Source: JAJZQH01 sp041658465 (lineage in GTDB: Bacteria > UBA10199 > 2-02-FULL-44-16 > JAAZCA01). From it: a stretch of 5,790 nucleotides of DNA. The stretch is taken from assembly GCA_041658465.1 (NCBI GenBank), contig JBBAAC010000159.1, positions 1 through 5,790 on the forward strand, written 5' to 3'. Positions 1 through 4,903 of the stretch are shown here, one piece after another. The notes under the pieces are model-generated. The model made no database searches and was not told the origin of the DNA. It saw only the letters and a list, made by a program, of their open reading frames with translations. Position 1 is the stretch's first letter. Each line of letters opens with the position of its first letter. The translations under genes and the position numbers were made by a program.

Positions 1-1941
1 TTCTGGAGAAACTACAAGCGAAGGGCGCAGGCCTCTATAGGCGCGCCGATAGATCTCAAGACCTTCCTCGCCGAAAATGCGGGCGTTGCCGACGAGGAGC
101 TGTCGCGCCGAATGCGGTCGCTTTTGCTCGCAGCACTCCGCGCACAGCGCCGCACGATCACCGGGCCCCCGATTCGGCCTCGCGCATGGTTCATCCAGGA
201 GGTCATGGGCGACGAGGCGCTGGACAGGGCGATCTGCCGGCTCGCATCCGACACCGGCGAGCGCGCCGACGACCTGCGCGAGCTCGCGCTGCGCTACATA
301 CGCGAGATCGCGTCCGATCTCGATTATACTTATGCGGAACTGCTTGAGCGCGTGCTCGGCATGTCCCTCATCCGGCTGTTCGACTCGTTCGACATAGACG
401 CGGACGGGCTCGCCCGCACAAAGGCGCTCTTCGAGAAGGGGCCTATCGTCTTTGTGCCCAACCACCGCAGCCACGTCGATTACCTGATCCTCTCTTACAT
501 ACTGTATCACCACGGCATGACGATCCCTCACATCGCAGCCGGCGCGAACCTGAGCTTTTGGCCGCTGGGTCGCATCTTCAGGCGCTGCGGGGCGTTCTTC
601 ATACGCCGCTCCTTCCGCGACAACCCGCTCTATCGCGACGTGCTCACGACTTATCTCAAAGTGCTGCTCACGGAGGGACACTGCCAGGAGTTCTTCATCG
701 AGGGAGGCCGCAGCCGTACGGGCAAGCTCAAGTATCCAAAGATGGGCATGCTCAGGATGCTCGTCGGCGCGTCCCACGACGCGGGTATAGGGAACTTGAA
801 ATTCGTGCCCGTCTCGATCACTTACGATCGCGTGATCGAACACAAGAGCTATGTCCGCGAGTCGGAGGGCGAGAAAAAAGAGGAGGAAAAAACCTCTCAC
901 CTCCTCGGCCTTACCAAATACATGCGCAGGCAGAAACAGCGCCTGGGCTCCATCTATGTCCGTTTCGGGGAACCTGTCGCGGCCTCGGAGGACGCCGCCA
1001 ATCCCGAGCAGATAAAGGCGCTCGCGATGCGGATATGCCACGAGATCAACCGACGCACGGTTGCCACGCCCGCTGCCGTGGCCGCTGCTTCACTTCTATG
1101 CGTAGGTCGCGCCGGCATAACCGAGGCGGAGTTCCAGCGAAATGCTCAGGCGATTCTGGCGTGCCTGCGCTCAAAGGGCGTGGAGATCCCCGCAAAGCTG
1201 GCCGCGGACCCGCAGGGCGTGCTGCGTGAGGCGATTACAAAGCTCGCCGCGCAGAAGCTCGCCGTGGCGCGCGTCGACGCGATCGAGCCCTTCATAGCCG
1301 TGGACGAATCGCGGCGTGTCCCGCTCTCCTTCTTCCGCAATGTGATCGTGCATTACATGGTCATGAGCGGCCTCATCGCGCGGCTCATCATCTGGTACGG
1401 AAAGCAGGGACGCGAACCGACGATCGACGATCTCGCGCGCGACATCGTGGGACTCAAGCGCCTGCTCCATCATGAATTCAGATTCGCCACGCGCTCCGCT
1501 GTCCGTGATCACGTGACGCGCGCCGTAGATTTCCTGGCAAGCCAGGGTGCGCTCTCCTGCTCCGAAGGCGGCCGCGTATCGAGCATCCCATCCGGCGCCT
1601 GGGTGCTGGAGATATTCGGCGCGCAGGTAAGGCCGTTTATCGAGACGATGTGGGTCGCGGTGAGCTTTGCGCGGGCGAAGGTGACCTCTGTGCGCGAAGG
1701 GAAGGCGCTGATCGACGAGATGATGCGCGCGGGGCTGGACATGTACATGCTGGGCCGCGTGCGTTTTCGCGAGTCCGTGTCAAAGCAAGGGTTTGAGAAT
1801 GCGCTCTACGCGCTCGTAGATTACGGTGTCCTGGTTGCCGGGCCTCAGAAACCGGGCACAAAGAGACAAAATACATATCTGCCATCGCAGGATCCGACCA
1901 ACGCCCAGAACCTTAAAGTTGAGCTTGAAAGACTCCTCTGA
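1..1941 (+). CDS. plsB: Glycerol-3-phosphate acyltransferase PlsB family (5'-truncated by window)
   Basis: PlsB-family enzymes acylate the sn-1 position of glycerol-3-phosphate, the first step of phospholipid synthesis, at the inner membrane. The frame is open from base 1, with no stop before the ATG at 112, so the true start lies upstream; 646 codons are visible, against about 800 residues in E. coli PlsB. Counting from base 1, all four acyltransferase blocks are present: NHRSHVDY with the HX4D pair at His155/Asp160; GAFFIRR at 197-203; FIEGGRSRTG with Glu234-Gly-Gly-Arg237; and VPVSITYDRV from 269. The stretch PHIAAGANLSFWPLGRIFRR closely resembles E. coli PlsB. A Lys/Glu-rich stretch (about 289-297) follows block IV. 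The rest is the helical C-terminal region of the family. No clear terminator follows. The family call is secure; orthology to E. coli PlsB is likely but not proven. Confidence 0.93.
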   Translation, partial: FWRNYKRRAQASIGAPIDLKTFLAENAGVADEELSRRMRSLLLAALRAQRRTITGPPIRPRAWFIQEVMGDEALDRAICRLASDTGERADDLRELALRYIREIASDLDYTYAELLERVLGMSLIRLFDSFDIDADGLARTKALFEKGPIVFVPNHRSHVDYLILSYILYHHGMTIPHIAAGANLSFWPLGRIFRRCGAFFIRRSFRDNPLYRDVLTTYLKVLLTEGHCQEFFIEGGRSRTGKLKYPKMGMLRMLVGASHDAGIGNLKFVPVSITYDRVIEHKSYVRESEGEKKEEEKTSHLLGLTKYMRRQKQRLGSIYVRFGEPVAASEDAANPEQIKALAMRICHEINRRTVATPAAVAAASLLCVGRAGITEAEFQRNAQAILACLRSKGVEIPAKLAADPQGVLREAITKLAAQKLAVARVDAIEPFIAVDESRRVPLSFFRNVIVHYMVMSGLIARLIIWYGKQGREPTIDDLARDIVGLKRLLHHEFRFATRSAVRDHVTRAVDFLASQGALSCSEGGRVSSIPSGAWVLEIFGAQVRPFIETMWVAVSFARAKVTSVREGKALIDEMMRAGLDMYMLGRVRFRESVSKQGFENALYALVDYGVLVAGPQKPGTKRQNTYLPSQDPTNAQNLKVELERLL

Positions 1942-1959
1942 ACCCCCGGTATAAGACAA

Positions 1960-2165
1960 CAATCCACTTTTTATTCACAATGTGGACAACTTCGATCGAA
2001 TGCGCCACAAACAGGGCACCTTGTTCGAACGCATCAGTTTGTTGATTTATATGAATATTACCAGCCTAAAATATAGGCAGACAAGAAATTAAAGCTTATG
2101 AGGTATGGGAAGGGCTCGAATCTCGCACTTATCCACAGGCTTATCCATGCAGGCTGTGAAAAAGA
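1960..2165. other. DnaA-box cluster with AT-rich core; candidate replication origin
   Basis: Several 9-mers match or nearly match the DnaA-box consensus TTWTNCACA. They are TTATTCACA at 1971-1979 (+); TTGTCCACA at 1981-1989 (-), one mismatch; the canonical TTATCCACA at 2129-2137 (+); TTATCCATG at 2141-2149 (+), two mismatches; and TTTTTCACA at 2155-2163 (-). The first two face each other one base apart. Between the two groups, about 2036-2096 is strongly AT-rich, as an unwinding element would be. It includes a small inverted repeat, GCCTA/TAGGC, at 2064-2078. TTCGATCGAA (1991-2000) and GTTCGAAC (2023-2030) are palindromes. Against an origin: dnaA is not in view, and both flanking genes point towards the gap, which is unusual at an origin. 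It could instead be a DnaA-titration or regulatory site. Confidence 0.45.
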
Positions 2166-2185
2166 GGCAGGGCTGAAGGGTTTCT

Positions 2186-3538
2186 TTAGGAAGAATGCTC
2201 GTGCTGCTCGTCGTCACGCCGATCTTCGCGCTCTCGGCCACGGTCGCCTTGGCCCTCGTCGCCATGATCCCGGCGCGTGTGCTGTGGGTCGGAGAGCTCC
2301 CTGATGCGCAAGGCCAGTCTGTCTTCGCCGAGCGCTGTGAAGACAGGCTGCGCCACGGCCGGGAACGTCAGCGTCAAAAGTCCTGCTTGCGCCGTCGCCT
2401 GGGCGATCATGAGCCCGTCGGAATCCACGGTGTGTGCGCCGTTCATGAAGAGCGAGCTCATCGCGACTGGCGCGCTGCTGAACCTATTCGGGGAGGCTGC
2501 AAACGGGTCGGCGTGCGCCTTGCGGGCAGCCATCGCGGCAAACAGCGCCGCGTGTGCGTGAATTCCGCGAACAAAGAAAGAAGAGATGGATAAGGGTAAA
2601 CGCGACAGATAATTTTCTGTATCAGAAGAAGGCTGTGACTTGACCTGGCTGACACTGCCCTTTTGTGCCTGATCAAGACGATCGCCTCTCCCCGGTCCCA
2701 TCAGGCCAAGCGCGACGAGCGCACACTCAATGAAGGGAACCGCTGTGCCGGCGCCGCTGTCAGCTCCCGCATTGTCTCTTGATGGCAGCGTGACAGAGTC
2801 TGTCACAGCGGCGGCCGTGCGTTCCGCGCGCGAAGAGGCTGCCGGATCAGCTGCAGCCTGATTATCACTTGAAAGCTGATTCGTGACCGCAGCCGGGACC
2901 AGCGTGGCGCCGGATCCATCTGAAGACTGTGATGCGAGTATAACTCCGCCAGGCTCTGCAGACGCAGGATTTACGGAGGAAGACGCCGCGTCTCCATTGA
3001 CCGCAACGGATTGATCGGAAAGCGCGCTGTTCTCTTCTCTTGCCGAGTCGGGCGACTTGCACTTCTCCGCGACCTTGGACTTCACCTCGGGCATGCCCTG
3101 GGTATAGGGGTTAGAGGGCTTCGGGCTTGAGAAGGGCTTTGCCGACTGATTGAGCGCGCTCGTGTCGCTGTAAGAGGCCGGACCCTGCGAACTCCCGTAG
3201 AGATACTGATCGCTCCACGGCTTGTCGCTGGGAGGCCTGTCATCCGCAATGCGCTCGCCATCGTCTTCGCACAGGAGTTCGGATACGGGGCGCTCGTCCA
3301 CCACGTTGCCGTCCCGGACGAGCTCCACGCGCTGACCGTCGGACGATAGCTTGCCAACGACGGCGCCTTCCGGATTGATGAAGACGACGGAACCGCTCTT
3401 ATCGCATGCGGGATAGACCGGGAAACCCGTCTCACGTTCGAAATAGGCGACGATCTTCTCCGCCTGTCTCTCGATGTACGTGGACCCCGTCTCCGCGGCC
3501 GGCTTTACTGCGCTGATATTTTTCGGTTCATTGGCCAT
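2186..3538 (-). CDS. Hypothetical Ser/Ala-rich protein, function unknown
   Basis: I do not recognise this 450-residue protein. Residues about 19-88 look like a small folded domain (AEKIVAYFERETGFPVYPA, then VVFINPEGAVVGKL and VELVRDGNVV). Residues about 95-265 are low-complexity and rich in Ser, Ala, Asp and Pro. Residues about 266-415 are more ordered but have no clear membrane segment. The last 30 or so residues are highly charged (Asp, Glu, Arg, His). There is no signal peptide. GC-rich third codon positions support coding on this strand, most clearly at the N-terminus. The ATG at 3538 has no Shine-Dalgarno sequence and lies inside a palindrome; an in-frame stop at 3575-3577 limits any upstream extension. 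The charged tail may be a frameshifted or degenerate end. The gene converges on the acyltransferase gene and appears to be a single transcription unit. Confidence 0.7.
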   Translation of the reverse strand: MANEPKNISAVKPAAETGSTYIERQAEKIVAYFERETGFPVYPACDKSGSVVFINPEGAVVGKLSSDGQRVELVRDGNVVDERPVSELLCEDDGERIADDRPPSDKPWSDQYLYGSSQGPASYSDTSALNQSAKPFSSPKPSNPYTQGMPEVKSKVAEKCKSPDSAREENSALSDQSVAVNGDAASSSVNPASAEPGGVILASQSSDGSGATLVPAAVTNQLSSDNQAAADPAASSRAERTAAAVTDSVTLPSRDNAGADSGAGTAVPFIECALVALGLMGPGRGDRLDQAQKGSVSQVKSQPSSDTENYLSRLPLSISSFFVRGIHAHAALFAAMAARKAHADPFAASPNRFSSAPVAMSSLFMNGAHTVDSDGLMIAQATAQAGLLTLTFPAVAQPVFTALGEDRLALRIRELSDPQHTRRDHGDEGQGDRGREREDRRDDEQHEHSS

Positions 3539-3549
3539 TTTGAAAATGG
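3535..3549. promoter_or_regulatory. 15-bp palindrome over the start codon of the 2186-3538 gene
   Basis: CCATTTTGAAAATGG is a perfect 7+1+7 inverted repeat. On the minus strand its right arm contains the ATG of the 450-aa gene. In RNA the single-base centre would not allow the full hairpin, so a DNA operator for a dimeric protein is as plausible as a structure hiding the start codon. No binding protein can be named. Confidence 0.3.
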
Positions 3550-3553
3550 GGCA

Positions 3554-3572
3554 CAGGGCCCTGAGGGCCCTC
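3554..3572. repeat. Two overlapping GGGCCC palindromes in the leader of the 2186-3538 gene
   Basis: CAGGGCCCTG (3554-3563) and GAGGGCCCTC (3563-3572) are perfect 10-bp palindromes sharing one base, and a further GGGCCC lies at 3599-3604. They lie 16-34 bases upstream of the minus-strand ATG, where a ribosome site or operator would be expected. A TACAAT sequence, the reverse complement of 3578-3583, could be a -10 element, but it has no convincing -35 partner. Confidence 0.35.
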
Positions 3573-3644
3573 CCTCAATTGTATTATCGGTTGATGATGG
3601 GCCCTAGTTGCTTATTATTTTTGCTTTTTAAGTCATTGAAATAC

Positions 3645-3673
3645 TTGACAGTCTTGGGGTGCGATGGTACGGC
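3645..3673 (+). promoter_or_regulatory. Possible relic tRNA promoter (TTGACA with AT-rich upstream tract)
   Basis: A perfect -35 hexamer TTGACA (3645-3650) follows an A/T-rich tract (about 3611-3643) like the UP elements of stable-RNA promoters. Seventeen bases on is TACGGC, a poor -10 sharing only its first two bases with TATAAT. Transcription would begin near 3680, about seven bases before the tRNA-Gln-like 5' half. The geometry fits an original tRNA promoter that has decayed, or one that now drives the endonuclease and the downstream tRNA. The weak -10 keeps confidence low. Confidence 0.3.
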
Positions 3674-3685
3674 CGACCGAAAATT

Positions 3686-3710
3686 TTCAGGTATCGTCCA
3701 ATGGCAGGAC
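3686..3710 (+). pseudogene. tRNA-Gln 5'-half-like fragment (relic)
   Basis: Compared base by base with the intact tRNA-Gln (3686-3709 against 4602-4625), 19 of 24 positions are identical with no gaps. The fragment has a complete D arm: stem GTCC/GGAC with loop AATGGCA, against ATCC/GGAT with AACGGTA in the intact gene. The outer D-stem pair changes from A-T to G-C on both sides, so the difference keeps base pairing. This suggests descent from a functional tRNA gene rather than chance. Similarity ends at about position 25-26 of the tRNA; there is no anticodon arm or 3' half. Its acceptor strand TCAGGTA no longer fully pairs with the CCCCTGA of the intact gene. A dispersed intergenic repeat is an alternative. 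Confidence 0.5.
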
Positions 3711-3900
3711 CCTTCGACTCGTTTCGCCCGCTTAGGGTAAACTCAGCAAAAAATTTTGTTGAAACATGTTTTCCGCCGGATTCTAGGTAAACAAATAGAT
3801 AAATGAGGGCCAAGAATGACAGCATGGGACGCTGCTGAATTGTAACCAATCATCTGCAGCAGCTTGACAATAGAGAAGAATGCCTTAAGAAATATGAACT

Positions 3901-4623
3901 ATGACGGATCAAGCAAAACAACGTATCCCATGGAATAAGGGACATACGAAACACACACATCTGAGCGTGCTTAAAATATCGAAGACGTTGGCATCGAAGC
4001 CAAAGAGTAATTTTGCCAATTGGCAGGAAAATCATAAGAAGACGTACGCCAATGTCGCCGCTGACGCCGATTTGGCGGAACTCTATGGCATAATTCTTGG
4101 CGATGGCCATATCGAGCGACTCGCACGCACGGAGAGGCTCATCATAAGCTGTAATGCCGATCATCATGAACAGATTCAACACGTATCGGATATCGTTGGG
4201 AGGGTCTTTCAGCGACAGCCGAAGATCAGAAGGAGGAAGAGCTGCCATTGCCATGATGTCTATCTCTATGAGAAATATATCAGCGACCGCCTCTCCTTCC
4301 CCACCGGTCGAAAAAGCGTCCACGATCTGAGGATCCCCGACTGGATCAAAAAGGAGGAGAACTACCTGCTGCGCTGTTTGAAAGGTCTCTTTGAAACGGA
4401 TGGAAACTGGACTATTGACATAAATAACTATACTAATGTTATAAGTTTCCGCAATAATCTCCAAGGATTACTTGATGATGTCTTTGAGGCCCTCAAGAGA
4501 CTTGGTTTTCATCCTCAAAGAAGAAGGCTGGATGTTCGACTGGCAAGGAAGCAAGAGGTGCTTGATTTCGTTGATAAGACGCGCTTTATGCGGCATTCAA
4601 ATTCAGGGGTCATCCAACGGTAG
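3901..4623 (+). CDS. Free-standing LAGLIDADG homing endonuclease overlapping tRNA-Gln
   Basis: LAGLIDADG homing endonucleases cut a long, specific DNA site so that repair copies their own gene into it. This 240-residue protein has both motifs needed for a single-chain enzyme: LAELYGIILGDGHIE (58-72, catalytic Asp68) and LRCLKGLFETDGNW (157-170, Asp167). Both acidic residues are intact, suggesting activity or recent acquisition. The N-terminus IPWNKGHTKHTH, followed by a basic stretch, resembles NUMOD-type DNA-binding motifs of such enzymes. GC content is visibly lower than in the acyltransferase gene, in keeping with transfer. The ATG has only a weak AAGA 10 bases upstream. The last six codons (Ser-Gly-Val-Ile-Gln-Arg) and the TAG stop fall inside the tRNA gene. 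No intron or intein context is visible, so it appears free-standing. The likely target (inference) is the tRNA-Gln gene. Confidence 0.92.
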   Translation: MTDQAKQRIPWNKGHTKHTHLSVLKISKTLASKPKSNFANWQENHKKTYANVAADADLAELYGIILGDGHIERLARTERLIISCNADHHEQIQHVSDIVGRVFQRQPKIRRRKSCHCHDVYLYEKYISDRLSFPTGRKSVHDLRIPDWIKKEENYLLRCLKGLFETDGNWTIDINNYTNVISFRNNLQGLLDDVFEALKRLGFHPQRRRLDVRLARKQEVLDFVDKTRFMRHSNSGVIQR

Positions 4624-4673
4624 GATGCATGGCTCTGGACCATGTCATCTAGGTTCGAATCCTAGCCCCTGAG
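4603..4673 (+). tRNA. tRNA-Gln (anticodon CTG)
   Basis: A full cloverleaf can be drawn. The acceptor stem is TCAGGGG (4603-4609) with CCCCTGA (4666-4672), seven pairs. The D arm is ATCC/GGAT with loop AACGGTA. The anticodon arm is CATGG/CCATG (4628-4632, 4640-4644) with loop CTCTGGA and anticodon CTG at 4635-4637, which reads CAG. The variable region is TCAT. The T arm is CTAGG/CCTAG with loop TTCGAAT. Discriminator G73 (4673) and a U1-A72 first pair fit glutamine identity. CCA is not encoded. Oddities are A10-U25 in the D stem, where G10-C25 is usual, and C9. The first 21 bases also encode the C-terminus of the homing endonuclease. The only candidate promoter just upstream, TTGATT (4562-4567) with TTTATG (4585-4590), is weak and lies within the endonuclease gene, so co-transcription is possible. 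Confidence 0.94.
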
Positions 4674-4675
4674 CA
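4657..4675 (+). repeat. Direct repeat copy 1: tRNA-Gln 3' end
   Basis: GAATCCTAGCCCCTGAGCA covers the end of the T loop, the 3' T and acceptor strands, the discriminator and two further bases. It recurs exactly at 4828-4846, 171 bases downstream. Duplicated tRNA 3' ends are a usual mark of site-specific integration (attL/attR), though a local duplication of the tRNA end would look the same. Confidence 0.75.
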
Positions 4676-4715
4676 GAGAAAGGCCCCTCGCCGTTGGAGG
4701 GGCCTTTCTTTGCTC
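4671..4715 (+). terminator. Rho-independent terminator of tRNA-Gln
   Basis: GAGCAGAGAAAGGCCCCTC (4671-4689) pairs with 4697-4715 at 18 of 19 positions around a 7-base loop, GCCGTTG. The core is AAAGGCCCCTC/GAGGGGCCTTT, with a short T tract, CTTT, after it. The outer part of the stem overlaps the last three bases of the tRNA. The near-perfect symmetry means it could also act on minus-strand transcripts from the right-hand gene. Confidence 0.85.
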
Positions 4716-4735
4716 AGAAGTTGTGGATGAGGACC

Positions 4736-4752
4736 GCCGTCCGCAGGACGGC
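4736..4752. repeat. Short hairpin, 7-bp stem with GCA loop
   Basis: GCCGTCC (4736-4742) and GGACGGC (4746-4752) are a perfect inverted repeat around GCA. It is the first of three tight palindromes between the two tRNA 3' end copies. No T tract follows, so it is not an obvious terminator. Confidence 0.6.
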
Positions 4753-4762
4753 TGGTTCCGAC

Positions 4763-4797
4763 GCGCGCCCACCCATGCTTCGCATGGGTGGGCGCGC
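4763..4797. repeat. Perfect 16-bp hairpin with 3-base loop
   Basis: GCGCGCCCACCCATGC (4763-4778) pairs perfectly with 4782-4797 around TTC. No T tract follows on either side. CGCG-CAG-CGCG at 4810-4820 makes a third small hairpin nearby. Such GC-rich, tight-loop palindromes are often dispersed intergenic repeats in bacterial genomes; whether these recur elsewhere cannot be seen here. Confidence 0.7.
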
Positions 4798-4827
4798 TAG
4801 TACCCGAAGCGCGCAGCGCGGAGGGTG

Positions 4828-4846
4828 GAATCCTAGCCCCTGAGCA
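4828..4846 (+). repeat. Direct repeat copy 2: displaced tRNA-Gln 3' end
   Basis: This is an exact 19-base copy of 4657-4675. It has no T-loop TTC, anticodon arm or 5' half in front of it, so it is not a tRNA gene. An A-rich run and a possible terminator follow, echoing the arrangement after the intact tRNA. It may be the original 3' end and terminator, displaced when an element integrated, or one end of a local duplication. Confidence 0.7.
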
Positions 4847-4851
4847 AAAAA

Positions 4852-4877
4852 AAGGCTCCCATCTTTTCGGGGGTTTT
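4852..4877 (+). terminator. Weak, degenerate terminator after the displaced tRNA 3' end
   Basis: AAGGCTCCC (4852-4860) can pair with GGGGGTTTT (4869-4877) over nine positions, three of them G-U, around an 8-base loop. On the minus strand the G-U pairs become A-C mismatches, but a run of eight T follows the stem there, so it may also serve the gene ending at 4904. It could be a decayed version of the tRNA terminator. Confidence 0.35.
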
Positions 4878-4903
4878 GCCCTCGATGCCGTGCCGCGCAC
4901 TCC

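Larger units (their letters stand above)
3539..3900. other. AT-rich intergenic gap between the Ser/Ala-rich gene and the homing endonuclease
   Basis: I see no credible protein gene in these 362 bases. The left part has the leader of the minus-strand gene with GGGCCC palindromes. The centre, about 3606-3644, is AT-rich and leads into a TTGACA element, then a tRNA-Gln-like 5' half (3686-3710). A possible hairpin follows, ACCCT at 3709-3713 with AGGGT at 3734-3738. Further right are the palindromes GAAAATTTTC (3679-3688) and AAACATGTTT (3762-3771), and the inverted pair GCTGCTG (3831-3837) and CAGCAGC (3857-3863). A second TTGACA at 3864-3869 lies 31 bases before the endonuclease start but lacks a good -10. 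No group I intron core or riboswitch was recognised. Confidence 0.6.

Noticed and set aside
1171..1512. Minus-strand frames antisense to the acyltransferase gene
   Set aside because: They overlap a firmly identified gene and show no domain of their own; typical shadows in GC-rich coding DNA.
2195..2593. Plus-strand frame beginning with a hydrophobic, membrane-like stretch of about 30 residues
   Set aside because: It lies antisense to the end of the 450-aa gene, turns Arg-rich and unprotein-like after about 40 residues, and lacks a well-placed ribosome site. The minus-strand frame is longer and has better codon use.
3628..3849. Minus-strand frame of 73 codons in the gap before the endonuclease
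   Set aside because: No ribosome site or recognisable domain, and it crosses the tRNA-like relic and AT-rich spacer; most likely chance.
3711..3900. Possible group I intron or HEARO-like RNA upstream of the endonuclease
   Set aside because: No conserved intron core was recognised, and the tRNA downstream is uninterrupted, so no splicing is needed.
4722..4730. TGTGGATGA, one mismatch from a DnaA box on the minus strand
   Set aside because: It is isolated, without neighbouring boxes or an AT-rich core, so it is probably chance.
4649..4900. Minus-strand reading frame of 83 codons across the tRNA, terminator and hairpins
   Set aside because: It is the reverse complement of tRNA 3' ends and palindromes; the repeated Cys-Ser-Gly-Ala-Arg-Ile stretch comes from the duplicated tRNA end. 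This is a well-known kind of false gene.
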